This document shows, one piece after another, positions 15,196 to 23,216 of a stretch of 27,089 bases of DNA. The stretch covers positions 1-27,089 of the forward strand of contig JAFGSL010000114.1 of NCBI GenBank assembly GCA_016934645.1, in the 5' to 3' direction. Made by a program: the position numbers and the translations under genes. Each line of letters starts with the position of its first letter. Position 1 is the first letter of the stretch. The DNA comes from Anaerolineae bacterium (GTDB lineage: Bacteria > Chloroflexota > Anaerolineae > B4-G1 > SLSP01). Below the pieces are notes generated by a model. The model was not told the DNA's origin. It saw only the letters and a program-made list of their open reading frames with translations, and ran no database searches.

Positions 15196-17280
15196 ATGAA
15201 AAAGACTCGCAAGGTGACGCGCGGTTTTATCCTCCGCCAGGTCCTGTTTGGGCTTGGGTTGACGTTGTTAACTGCCTTCATCCTGGTTTTTTCGTTCCCC
15301 AATGATTTTGGCCTTATCCCTGGCGATGTGGCCCCGCGAGACATCCGCTCGCCGACGGACTTCACCTATATTAGCGAGATTCGCACCGAGCAGGCGCAGC
15401 GCGAGGCCGTGCGCCAAGTGTCAGCCGTTTATACTTCCCTGGACTTCGATATCGCACGGGAGCAATATGATCGGGCGCGCCAGGTCTGGGCCTATCTTCG
15501 CGAACTGCGCGCTGACATCTACGCCTCTGAACCGCAAAGTTATGCCTGGACGTTGGCTGTGCCGGAATTGGCTGATTTGCCACTGAGCACGGTGAACCTT
15601 ATCCTGAAAATGTCTGATACAAGCTGGAATCGCGTCCAAATCGAATTCCTGGACTTGCTGGATCAAGTGATGCGGCAACAACGTATCCGTGAGGAGGACT
15701 TGGCAAGCGTACGCACGGGCGTTTCTGCGCGTGTGGCACTGGATCTGGGACAGGATGAAGCGATTGTGGTGAGTGACCTGGTCAAGCGTTTTCTGCGCCC
15801 CAATGCCTTCTATGATGAAGCGGCAACTGAAGCCGCGCGACAGGAGGCACGGGATGCGGTCGGCCCCACTTCTAATACGCTGCGAAGCGGTGAAGTGATT
15901 GTGCGCGAAGGCAATATCGTCTCCGAGTTAGATATGGAGGCGCTAAACGAATTGGGATTGGTGGCTCAGGAGTGGAGCTGGTTCGATTTCGGCATGGTGC
16001 TCCTTCTCTCGTGCGCGGCGACGTTTAGCCTGGGTCTGTATCTGTGGCGATTCCAATATGAGGCCCTAGCTAAAGCGCGTTCCGAAGTGCTCTTGTTGTT
16101 GCTGTTGATCCTCTTTTTGTTCCTGGCGCGCGCTTTGATTACCTCAGGCGATTTGCTGCCGTATCTCTTCCCTGGCGCAGCGCTGGCGATGCTTTTGACA
16201 ACCACGGTGGGATTGCCCTCCGCCGTGGGGGTGATGACTTTCATGGGTGGTATTTGCGGTTGGCTTTGCGGACGATCACTCGACTTTGCAATCCTTGTGG
16301 CGTTGAGCGGCATTGTCGGCGCACTGACGCTGCCGCGTTATGAACAGACTGGTACCATTTTCCGTTCGGGATTGTTGAGCGGCGTATTCGGGGCGCTCAC
16401 ACTTTTCGTTTTCTATGCGAATGATGTGCGCACGGAGCCAGCGCCGTTGTTACTCAAGGTGGGGGTGTGTTTGATCGCCGGGATGGTCTCCGGTGGATTG
16501 ACCGTGGGGGGGTTGTTTCTGCTCGCGCCTTTGTTCGACTTGACGACGACGTTCCGCCTAACGGAATTAAGCCGTCCAAACCACCCCTTGCTTCAACGGT
16601 TATTGCGTGAAACGCCGGCGACCTTCAACCACGTGATGATGGTGACGAGCCTGGCGGAGCAGGCTGCCGAACGTATCGGCGCCAACGCATTGTTGACGCG
16701 CGTGGGGGCCTACTATCACGATATCGGCAAGTTGACGCGCCCGTATTTCTTCATTGAAAACCAGCAGGGCTTGAGCAATCCGCACGACCGTCTCGATCCC
16801 TATACCAGTGTTGATGTGCTCAAAGGTCACATCCGGGATGGCCTTAAGCTGGCACACGAGTATCATTTGCCGGCAGGGGTCTGCGCATTTATCCCTGAGC
16901 ACCACGGCACGCTACGTGCGAGCTTTTTCTACCGTAAGGCGGTTGAAGCAGCTGGCGGTGAAACCGATCTGGTGGACGAGTCGCAATTCCGCTACCCCGG
17001 TCCGTCGCCGCAAAGCCGCGAGACTCTGCTGGTGATGTTAGCGGATGGCTCGGAAGCTGCGACGCGTGCCCGCCGTCCTTCCACGCCGGAGGAATTGGCG
17101 GAGGTCGTTAATTCGATTTTCGAGCAGCGTATCGCGGATGGGCAGTTGGATAGTTGCCCGATCACGATGCAGGAATTACATATTGTGAAATCGCTTTACA
17201 TTGATTTGCTGCGCGGAGCATTTCATCCGCGCGTACAATATCCTGAGCCAAAGGAGAGCAAGGACCAAAGCCATGCGTAG
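15196..17280 (+). CDS. pgpH: 7TM-HD family cyclic-di-AMP phosphodiesterase
   Basis: A 694-residue protein. A TM segment at about 12-33 is followed by an extracellular 7TMR-HDED domain (about 34-262), seven membrane segments (about 264-455) and a cytosolic HD domain. HD residues are visible: H479 (TFNHVMMV), H508-D509 (YYHDIGK), a histidine in VLKGHIRDG, and the EHHGT pair. These bind the two metals of the phosphodiesterase site. In Listeria PgpH this family degrades c-di-AMP, and the same function is inferred here. No Shine-Dalgarno precedes the ATG; TATAGT at 15176-15181 may be a -10 giving a very short leader. Its last bases overlap ybeY, so pgpH, ybeY and dgkA form one operon, as in Bacillus where phoH usually precedes; phoH is absent here. 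Confidence 0.92.
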   Translation: MKKTRKVTRGFILRQVLFGLGLTLLTAFILVFSFPNDFGLIPGDVAPRDIRSPTDFTYISEIRTEQAQREAVRQVSAVYTSLDFDIAREQYDRARQVWAYLRELRADIYASEPQSYAWTLAVPELADLPLSTVNLILKMSDTSWNRVQIEFLDLLDQVMRQQRIREEDLASVRTGVSARVALDLGQDEAIVVSDLVKRFLRPNAFYDEAATEAARQEARDAVGPTSNTLRSGEVIVREGNIVSELDMEALNELGLVAQEWSWFDFGMVLLLSCAATFSLGLYLWRFQYEALAKARSEVLLLLLLILFLFLARALITSGDLLPYLFPGAALAMLLTTTVGLPSAVGVMTFMGGICGWLCGRSLDFAILVALSGIVGALTLPRYEQTGTIFRSGLLSGVFGALTLFVFYANDVRTEPAPLLLKVGVCLIAGMVSGGLTVGGLFLLAPLFDLTTTFRLTELSRPNHPLLQRLLRETPATFNHVMMVTSLAEQAAERIGANALLTRVGAYYHDIGKLTRPYFFIENQQGLSNPHDRLDPYTSVDVLKGHIRDGLKLAHEYHLPAGVCAFIPEHHGTLRASFFYRKAVEAAGGETDLVDESQFRYPGPSPQSRETLLVMLADGSEAATRARRPSTPEELAEVVNSIFEQRIADGQLDSCPITMQELHIVKSLYIDLLRGAFHPRVQYPEPKESKDQSHA

Positions 17281-17770
17281 TGGAGTTAAGTCAGTTAAAC
17301 ATCATACTGTGGATATTCAAGTTGAGGAACATGTTGAACCTGTGGACATCAAGCCGTTGCGCGAGGCGGTCATCGAAACTCTGGCGCAGCAGAATGTGCA
17401 TGATGCATGCGAGGTGGTCGTCGTCATCTCCGACGACGCGGCTTTGCGTGATTTGAACGCCCGTTTTCGCGGAGTCGACGCGCCAACCGATGTCCTATCT
17501 TTCGCCGACGACACGCGCGGGCCATTTGCGGGCGGCAGTGGCAATTTTCCACGTTATCTAGGCGATATCGTTATTTCGATTGACCGGGCGCGCGAGCAGG
17601 CCGAGGCCGCTGGCGGCACGTTGGTGCAGGAATTGCAACTGCTCACGGTACACGGGGTCTTGCATCTGCTCGGTTACGATCATGCCGAGTCGGCGGAGAA
17701 AGCTGCGATGTGGGCGGCCCAGAGCGCTATCCTCACGACCCTCGGCGCAGATATTTCGATCCCCGAATGA
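17273..17770 (+). CDS. ybeY: endoribonuclease / rRNA maturation factor YbeY
   Basis: A 165-residue protein using the ATG at 17273, with AAGGA 8 bases upstream; it overlaps the pgpH stop by 8 bases. The zinc-binding signature H-x3-H-x5-H is present as HGVLHLLGYDH near 125-135. The preceding core has DLNARFRGVDAPTDVLSFA and YLGDIVISIDRA, both hallmarks of the family. YbeY is a single-strand endoribonuclease involved in 16S rRNA 3' maturation and ribosome quality control. The N-terminal 20 residues are divergent. It couples to dgkA by an ATGA overlap. Confidence 0.94.
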   Translation: MRSGVKSVKHHTVDIQVEEHVEPVDIKPLREAVIETLAQQNVHDACEVVVVISDDAALRDLNARFRGVDAPTDVLSFADDTRGPFAGGSGNFPRYLGDIVISIDRAREQAEAAGGTLVQELQLLTVHGVLHLLGYDHAESAEKAAMWAAQSAILTTLGADISIPE

Positions 17771-18174
17771 AGGCTCATATTATGAGTCATCATCATCTGA
17801 GTCCTCATCGTAACGGTAATGTCTGGCTCGGTTTCAAGTACGCGGGCGAAGGATTGCTCCACGCTGTTCGTACGCAACGCAACTTTCGTATTCATCTCAT
17901 GGCGACAGCCCTCGTCGTGATCCTGGGGACGTGGTTGCGTTTACCAGATACATCGTGGGCGATTTTGACGTTGACGATTGGCATGGTTCTCGTCACCGAA
18001 ATGATGAACACCGCCGCCGAAGCCCTGGTGGACCTCGCCAGTCCCGATTATCACCCACTTGCCAAGCTGGTCAAAGATGTGGCGGCGGGCGCGGTTTTGG
18101 TGATCGCCATCACGTCAGCGGTGGTGGGGTTAATCATCCTCGGCCCGCCATTGCTGGCACGACTCGGACCATAA
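17767..18174 (+). CDS. dgkA: diacylglycerol / undecaprenol kinase (DgkA family)
   Basis: A 135-residue membrane protein whose ATG overlaps the ybeY stop (ATGA). A second ATG at 17782 could also serve. After an amphipathic region (WLGFKYAGEGLLHAVRTQRNFRIH) come three membrane segments. The family active-site pattern is complete: VTEMMNTAAEALVDL near 77-91 and HPLAKLVKDVAAGAVLV near 97-113, with conserved Glu, Asn, His, Lys and Asp. In Gram-positive relatives the enzyme phosphorylates undecaprenol for envelope lipid recycling; which lipid is used here is not known. A strong hairpin follows at 18184. Confidence 0.92.
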   Translation: MKAHIMSHHHLSPHRNGNVWLGFKYAGEGLLHAVRTQRNFRIHLMATALVVILGTWLRLPDTSWAILTLTIGMVLVTEMMNTAAEALVDLASPDYHPLAKLVKDVAAGAVLVIAITSAVVGLIILGPPLLARLGP

Positions 18175-18183
18175 AAACGGCCT

Positions 18184-18221
18184 CGCAAATCGACACGGGT
18201 CAAAGCCCGTGTCGATTTGCG
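18184..18221. terminator. bidirectional stem-loop between convergent dgkA and HlyD genes
   Basis: A perfect 16-bp stem (CGCAAATCGACACGGG at 18184-18199 and its complement at 18206-18221) with a 6-base loop. The minus strand continues to a run of five T near 18179-18175, so it can end the export operon; the plus side lacks a clear T-run. Confidence 0.8.
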
Positions 18222-18231
18222 TTATACACAG

Positions 18232-19473
18232 CTAGAATTGAGCGTCGGCAGGCATTCCGGATTTGAGCGCACCGGCAGTGTTGTCTAGGCGGATTTCGAC
18301 CGCGTAGAAGGTGTTGAGGCGCTCTTCCGCCGTGGCGACGTTGCGGGGGGTGAACTCTGGCTCATCCCCGATCCGGGCGACTTCTCCATCGAAGACGCGT
18401 TCCGGATAACTGTCGACGGTCACTTTCACAGCCTGCCCCAAGTACACGTTCCCGATTTGCCCCTCCGGCACATAGACGTAGAGCGTCACCGCGTTGAGAT
18501 CCGCCAGCGTGAGGATGGTCGCCGCAGGTGCGACCAACTCACCGATGTTTGCAGCTTGGGCGACCACGACAAAACTGCGAGCAGTTTTACCGTCGATAGG
18601 GCTGTTAAGCGTGCTGCGCTCGATCTTCTTGCGTAGCACATTGGCCTCGGCTTCAGCCTGGCGGACTTTGGCGCGCGCCACGACTAACTCCTCTAGGGTG
18701 GGCCCAGCGAGCAGGTCGTCGAGTTTGGCCTGCGCCACGGTGACGGCTTCTTCGGCGACATGATATTGGCCTTCAGCGGCGTTCGCTTGCGCGATGTAGC
18801 CGAGGGGATTGTTGCGGATCCACAGAAGTTGATTGAGCAGCGTCTGGGCCGTCTGTTCGTCAGCCTCTGCGCTGGCAAGTGCCTCCCGCGCGGCGACCAG
18901 TTGGTAATCCGCCACCTGCCCTTCGACGCCGTCCTCCGGCGCAATGCCGTGCAGCATCTCCTGATTGGAAAGCTGTGCCCTGCCGAGTTCCGCGCCTTGG
19001 GCGGCCAATGCCACTTGCGTGCGAGCCTCGACGATTTGTGCATTCAACTCTTGAGGGTCTTCCACCACTGCCAAAGCGTTTTGCCAGGCCTGGTACGCGC
19101 CGTCGCGTTGCACTTCGGCTAGCGCGACGTTGGCACGCGCAGCAGCGATCTCTGCGGGATGTGGGCCAGCCTCGAGCAGGTTCAGGTCGGCTTGAGCGGC
19201 GACCACGGCAGCTTCGGCCGGAGAGAGTTGCAGTAACCACGGTGTCGCATCCAGCGTCACGAGGACATCCCCGGCGGTTACCTGCTGGCCCACATTGACG
19301 GCGATCGATTCGATGCGCCCGCCGAATTCACTGGCGATGCGTATTTCCTGGGCACGGATCGTGCCGGAGGCGATCAATTCTGCGCCTGTGCTGGCCTCTG
19401 TCGTCTGCAGACAGCCCGATAACGGTATCATAATCAGTAACATAGCTAAGATCCAACCGTATTTTTTGTTCAT
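18232..19473 (-). CDS. HlyD-family adaptor lipoprotein of the export locus
   Basis: A 413-residue protein. The inner ATG (19473) is preferred to one at 19500 because AAGGAG lies 6 bases before it and the signal peptide follows directly. Residues 1-21 are a lipoprotein signal with lipobox LSGC, C21 lipidated. Residues about 35-75 are the first biotinyl-like half (SGTIRAQEIRIASEFGGRIESIAVNVGQQVTAGDVLVTLD). A long alpha-helical hairpin runs about 85-285. The second half follows (LNSPIDGKTARSFVVVAQAANIGELVAPAATILTLADL), then a beta-barrel (VTLYVYVPEGQIGNVYLGQAVKVTVDSYPERVF). It should link the ABC-2 exporter to the outer envelope. It is the last gene of the operon, 59 bases after a second HlyD gene. 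Confidence 0.9.
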   Translation of the reverse strand: MNKKYGWILAMLLIMIPLSGCLQTTEASTGAELIASGTIRAQEIRIASEFGGRIESIAVNVGQQVTAGDVLVTLDATPWLLQLSPAEAAVVAAQADLNLLEAGPHPAEIAAARANVALAEVQRDGAYQAWQNALAVVEDPQELNAQIVEARTQVALAAQGAELGRAQLSNQEMLHGIAPEDGVEGQVADYQLVAAREALASAEADEQTAQTLLNQLLWIRNNPLGYIAQANAAEGQYHVAEEAVTVAQAKLDDLLAGPTLEELVVARAKVRQAEAEANVLRKKIERSTLNSPIDGKTARSFVVVAQAANIGELVAPAATILTLADLNAVTLYVYVPEGQIGNVYLGQAVKVTVDSYPERVFDGEVARIGDEPEFTPRNVATAEERLNTFYAVEIRLDNTAGALKSGMPADAQF

Positions 19474-19532
19474 TGATTTCTCCTTATTGCGTTTGATCAT
19501 TGAATTGTCAAACGGTCAGCGTTCTATTCTTC

Positions 19533-21035
19533 CTATTCTCCGAAAACAACATCCGCCGGCATGCCCATTTTGAGCGCATTGTTCTCGTTGTGCACCGTGA
19601 TCTCGACCGCGAAGACGAGGTTCACGCGTTCCTCTTGGGTCGCCACGTTGCGAGGCGTGAATTCGGCATTATCTGCGATGCGGCTGACGTAGCCCTCAAA
19701 GACGCGATTGGGGAAGCTGTTGACGGTAATCTGCACCGGTTGATCGAGCTGCACCTGACCAAGTTCGTTCTGCGGGACGTAGACGGTCAGCGTCAGTTTG
19801 TTGAGATCGGCGATGGTGAGTAGTGTCGCGCCTGCTGCCGCGACCTCGCTGGGTTGCATAATGACGTCTATCACAACGCCATCGATAGGAGCAGTTAGCG
19901 CGTACATCTCGCGCTGGCATAGCAACGACGCCAATCCACTGCGGGCCTGATATACGCGTGCTTCAATAGCGGCAATCTGCTCAGGAGTGGCCCCGGATTC
20001 CAGCGCGTCGACTTGTACCTGTGCCAGTCCGACCTGTGCGTCGACCTGTGCCAATGCACTCGTGGCTTCGTCAGCGCGGGTTTGCATCGCTTGCGGATTG
20101 GCGCGCTGGCTGTATAGATTGCCGAGCTTGGCTTCCAGGCCCTCTTTCTGCGCAATAGCGGCGTTGACGCCGACCCACGATTGCCACCATAAGTTGGGTA
20201 GTTGCTGAGCGCCCAACGGGAAGTCGATGTTAACCCACTTGAAAAGCGTGTAGCTACCGTCACCAAAAGTCAATTCCCAATCGCCAAAGTTGTAGTCCCC
20301 CTCGGGCATATCGGGTAGCGTGACCGGCGGCAGGTCTGGAAAGATATCTTGCATGTCATCGGTGATGTCGTCGATGGAGCCTTGTGCGACCGGGAACCGG
20401 TGCTCCCCACCGCCGTCGTATTCTGCGTAGGCTTTTTCGAACTCCACTTTGCCGATCTCAATGGCGTCTTTGAGGGCTGTGGCTCGGGCAAGTTGGTGCT
20501 CGGCAGAGACGAGTTGCGCGCGGGTGACGGCGATGAGCAGGTCGATGTCCTGCGGGTTGGCGACCAAGGTTTCTGTATCGCTGACTGCTTGCTGCGCGAG
20601 GAGCTGCCCGGCCTGTGCCTGGGAAAGTTGCGCCTTGGCAGTTTCGATCTCGCCCGGACGCGCACCGGCTTTCGCTTGTGCCAGCCCCGCTTCGGCCATG
20701 TCGACCATAGCCTGGGCGACCTCGATTTGCGCATCCAGCAACGTAGTATCCAGTTGGACAAGGATTTGCCCGGTGGTGACGCTCTCCGCTTCATCAACCG
20801 GAATGGCAGCGATCAATCCGCCGAACTCTCTGGCGAGGCTGACCTGTTCCGCCTGAATGGTGCCGGACGCACTCAAGGTCGTTACCGGCTCCATTGTCTG
20901 CGGATTGAAGAGCGAGGGCCATAAGTCGTAGCTTGCTTGTGTCTGCTTTGACATCAGCACGATCAGCCCTAGCGAAAAGAACGTTAACAGTATGATACGC
21001 AACCACTTCTTTGATTTTGGTTTTTCTTTTTTCAT
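19533..21035 (-). CDS. HlyD-family adaptor with an inserted aromatic/acidic segment
   Basis: A 500-residue protein; AGGAGT lies about 8 bases before the ATG at 21035. One TM segment at about 11-28 anchors it, with no lipobox, unlike its neighbour. The lipoyl-like halves are at about 57-95 and 378-410 (TAPIDGVVIDVIMQPSEVAAAGATLLTIADL), followed by a beta-barrel about 411-500 (LTLTVYVPQNELGQVQLDQPVQITV). The helical hairpin (about 96-205 and 290-376) is interrupted by about 85 residues (205-290) rich in D, P, W, Y and F (TFGDGSYTLFKWVNIDFPL) that is not coiled coil. The two HlyD proteins align at both ends (EFTPRNVAT is identical), so they are old duplicates. They may form a mixed adaptor or serve different partners. 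Confidence 0.9.
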   Translation of the reverse strand: MKKEKPKSKKWLRIILLTFFSLGLIVLMSKQTQASYDLWPSLFNPQTMEPVTTLSASGTIQAEQVSLAREFGGLIAAIPVDEAESVTTGQILVQLDTTLLDAQIEVAQAMVDMAEAGLAQAKAGARPGEIETAKAQLSQAQAGQLLAQQAVSDTETLVANPQDIDLLIAVTRAQLVSAEHQLARATALKDAIEIGKVEFEKAYAEYDGGGEHRFPVAQGSIDDITDDMQDIFPDLPPVTLPDMPEGDYNFGDWELTFGDGSYTLFKWVNIDFPLGAQQLPNLWWQSWVGVNAAIAQKEGLEAKLGNLYSQRANPQAMQTRADEATSALAQVDAQVGLAQVQVDALESGATPEQIAAIEARVYQARSGLASLLCQREMYALTAPIDGVVIDVIMQPSEVAAAGATLLTIADLNKLTLTVYVPQNELGQVQLDQPVQITVNSFPNRVFEGYVSRIADNAEFTPRNVATQEERVNLVFAVEITVHNENNALKMGMPADVVFGE

Positions 21036-21058
21036 GTTATCACTCCTACGTTATTATT

Positions 21059-21074
21059 GTGTGAGCGTGTGAGT
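21059..21074. repeat. two-unit octamer directly after an ATPase stop codon
   Basis: GTGTGAGC (21059-21066) and GTGTGAGT (21067-21074) touch the stop complement at 21075-21077. With two units only, chance is possible. Confidence 0.5.
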
Positions 21075-22010
21075 TTACTTCACCGCCGAGATGAAAACGT
21101 CTTCCAATGTTGGTGCAATCCACTCGATGCTGTGGACGTCGATGCCTTCATCCGTGAGCAGCGACCAGAGCGGCGCTTTGTAGGTTTCGGCATCAGGGAC
21201 GACAGCATGAATTTGTGCTCCGTAGAGCGCGACTTCCTCGAAGGGTAGCTTCCCCGTGTCCTGTGCAGTCTTGAGGATGCGCATCGTGCGGTCGGCGTTG
21301 TCGGTATTGATCTCAAGAACGTGACCGTGCATCTGGGATTGCTTCAGTTGATCCGGTGTGTCCAGTGCGATGAGCTTCCCTTGACTGATGAAACCGACGC
21401 GCTGGCACAGTTCTGCTTCGTCCATGTAGTGCGTGGTGACGAGGACCGTCACGCCTTTCTTCGCCATGGTGTAGATGAGACCCCAGAACTCACGGCGGCT
21501 GATAGGGTCAACGCCCGCGGTTGGTTCGTCGAGGAAGACAACGCGCGGTTCGTGGACGATGGCGCAGCCTAAGGCGAGGCGTTGCTTCCAGCCACCGGAG
21601 AGGTTGGATGTGAGTGTGTGCTCACGACCGGTCAACCCGGCCATGTCCAGGATTTCGGCCTGGCGCTGGCGCAGTTTCTTGCGTGAAAGGCCATAGGCCA
21701 ACCCGTAAAAGCGGATGTTTTCGCGTGCGGTGAGGTCGTTGTAGAGGGTGAAGAGTTGGGACATGTAGCCGACGTGCGCTTGCATTTGTTTGGTCTGCGT
21801 TGCCGGATTGTAACCCAGGATGCGCGACTCACCGTCGGTGGGTGTGAGCAGCCCCAACAGCATACGAATCGTGGTGGTCTTCCCCGCGCCGTTTGGCCCC
21901 AGCCAGCCGTAGACTTCCCCTGCGCGAACGTTGAAGCTGACATTGTCCACGGCGGTGAAGTTGCCGAACTTCTTCGTAAGATTATGGACTTCGATAGTAT
22001 TTTGTTCCAT
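21075..22010 (-). CDS. ABC-2 exporter ATPase with consensus motifs
   Basis: A 311-residue protein from the ATG at 22010. An upstream ATG (22076) would add residues encoded by a heptamer array and is rejected; no Shine-Dalgarno is seen at either. Motifs: Walker A GPNGAGKT (38-45), Q-loop Q85, signature LSGGW (137-141), Walker B VVFLDEP (157-163) and switch His H194 (VTTHYMDEAE). The C-terminal segment (about 225-311, ending PTLEDVFISAV) is typical of drug/polymer ABC-2 ATPases (CcmA type). It probably powers the four permeases as the catalytically complete half of a heterodimer with the ATPase encoded just upstream in the transcript. I recall the C-terminal half of the fused E. coli YbhF as its closest layout. 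Confidence 0.92.
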   Translation of the reverse strand: MEQNTIEVHNLTKKFGNFTAVDNVSFNVRAGEVYGWLGPNGAGKTTTIRMLLGLLTPTDGESRILGYNPATQTKQMQAHVGYMSQLFTLYNDLTARENIRFYGLAYGLSRKKLRQRQAEILDMAGLTGREHTLTSNLSGGWKQRLALGCAIVHEPRVVFLDEPTAGVDPISRREFWGLIYTMAKKGVTVLVTTHYMDEAELCQRVGFISQGKLIALDTPDQLKQSQMHGHVLEINTDNADRTMRILKTAQDTGKLPFEEVALYGAQIHAVVPDAETYKAPLWSLLTDEGIDVHSIEWIAPTLEDVFISAVK

Positions 22011-22036
22011 AAGTTTTTCGTTTGCTTGGTGTTTTC

Positions 22037-22085
22037 GTGATACGTGATGCGTGATGCGTAACACGTTACGCATCACGCTTCACGC
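22037..22085. repeat. seven-unit heptamer array folding into a hairpin
   Basis: The units are GTGATAC, GTGATGC, GTGATGC, GTAACAC, GTTACGC, ATCACGC and TTCACGC. The second half is the inverted form of the first: GTGATGCGTAAC (22051-22062) is the exact complement of GTTACGCATCAC (22065-22076). It overlaps the stop (22080-22082) of the upstream ATPase gene. Confidence 0.9.
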
Positions 22086-23027
22086 ACGTTGTCTCCTGAT
22101 AAGCGAAATAAATGCCTCTTCCATCCGCGCTTCGATCTGCCGTATGCCAGTGCAGGTGATGCCCTGCGCGCTCATCGCGGCTTCGATCTCCTGTTGCCGT
22201 CGTGTCACGTCATCCACAAAAACGTGGAGCATCAACCCGTACGTTTGAACTTCCAGAACCCCCTCCATACTGGTTACTAGCTTTTGCGCGGGTACGAAGT
22301 GTGAAGGGGTAAATTCCAGGAGGTGGCCCGGCACCATCATCTTGATCTTATTAGGGGAGTCATGCGCCACGAGCCGGCCCTGGTAGAGCAGCCCCACCCA
22401 GTTGCAGCGCTCGGCCTCGTCCATATAAGGTGTGCAGACGAAGATGGTCAACCCCTTTTCGGCGCGTAGATTGCCCAACAGGTTCCAGAATTCGCGGCGG
22501 CTGACCGGATCCACACCGAGTGTCGGCTCGTCGAGCATCACGACGCGCGGTTCGTGGACGAGGCTGCACGCCAACGCCAGCTTTTTCTTCATCCCGCCGG
22601 ACAACCGCCCGGCAAGACGCTTGGTGAAGTTGGTGAGTCCGGCGAATTGCAGCAGTTCCGGGATGCGGCGCTTCTGCTCCTGCGGGCTGACGCCCTGCAC
22701 CTGCGCGAAGAACTGCATATTCTCCATCACCGTCATATCCGGCGGCAGCGAGAACTGCTGCGCGATGTAGCCGACGCGCTCGCGGATGGCGTAGGTATCA
22801 TGCATCGAATCGAAGCCCATAATGCGGCTCTCACCGTCAGTGCGGCGTAACAGGCCCAGGATCACGCGCGTCGTCGTCGTCTTGCCCGCACCGTCCGGCC
22901 CGATGAGGCCGTAGGTCTCGCCCTGGCGCACTTGCAGCGTGACACCGTCCACGGCAGTGACCTCGCCTTGCCGGGTCTTGAATCGTTTGACCAAATCCTT
23001 GGTCTGAATCGTTACCATACTTTCCAT
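22080..23027 (-). CDS. ABC-2 exporter ATPase lacking the switch histidine
   Basis: A 315-residue protein from the ATG at 23027 (a second Met at residue 4 is also possible). Walker A GPDGAGKT (43-50), Q-loop Q90, signature LSGGM (142-146) and Walker B VVMLDEP (162-168) are intact. The switch-loop His of the usual TTHYMDEAE is Pro200 here (CTPYMDEAE), so its own ATP site should be weak or inactive. The N-terminal half of fused YbhF/RbbA-type ATPases, as I remember it, also lacks this His, so this is probably the non-catalytic half of a split heterodimer. The last three codons lie in a heptamer array. It is 189 bases from the permease gene upstream in the transcript, with short tandem repeats between. 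Confidence 0.92.
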   Translation of the reverse strand: MESMVTIQTKDLVKRFKTRQGEVTAVDGVTLQVRQGETYGLIGPDGAGKTTTTRVILGLLRRTDGESRIMGFDSMHDTYAIRERVGYIAQQFSLPPDMTVMENMQFFAQVQGVSPQEQKRRIPELLQFAGLTNFTKRLAGRLSGGMKKKLALACSLVHEPRVVMLDEPTLGVDPVSRREFWNLLGNLRAEKGLTIFVCTPYMDEAERCNWVGLLYQGRLVAHDSPNKIKMMVPGHLLEFTPSHFVPAQKLVTSMEGVLEVQTYGLMLHVFVDDVTRRQQEIEAAMSAQGITCTGIRQIEARMEEAFISLIRRQRA

Positions 23028-23032
23028 AAGTT

Positions 23033-23075
23033 TTTAGTCTTTCGTCCGATAGTCGTTAGTTCAATAGTCATTACT
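23033..23075. repeat. loose 7-8 base AGTC-type tandem array
   Basis: GTC or GTT recurs at 23037, 23044, 23052, 23059 and 23067 (spacing 7, 8, 7, 8), in contexts such as TTAGTC, GATAGTC and AATAGTC. Confidence 0.55.
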
Positions 23076-23119
23076 GATCCGTACATATGAAACTAAACTA
23101 TTTCGACTCTCCTGAAAGC

Positions 23120-23177
23120 GTTTAGACGTTTAGAAAGTTGTGTTTGGATCAGTAGTCATGCAGTCATATAGTCGGTT
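23120..23177. repeat. two octamer arrays
   Basis: GTTTAGAC and GTTTAGAA (23120-23135), then AGTCATGC, AGTCATAT and AGTCGGTT (23154-23177), each at period 8. Confidence 0.6.
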
Positions 23178-23179
23178 CG

Positions 23180-23214
23180 TAACTCTTAACTCTTAACTCG
23201 TAATTCGCAACTTG
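23180..23214. repeat. five-unit heptamer array next to a permease stop codon
   Basis: TAACTCT, TAACTCT, TAACTCG, TAATTCG and CAACTTG in perfect phase 7, two bases from the stop complement at 23217-23219. Confidence 0.85.
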
Positions 23215-23216
23215 CC

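Noticed and set aside
22011..22076. Upstream start for the first ATPase
   Set aside because: The extra residues are encoded by the heptamer hairpin and have no match to ABC ATPases; the domain begins at the Met at 22010.
5242..23214. CRISPR array for the tandem repeats
   Set aside because: Units are 7-8 bases in direct tandem with no spacers, and no cas genes are present.
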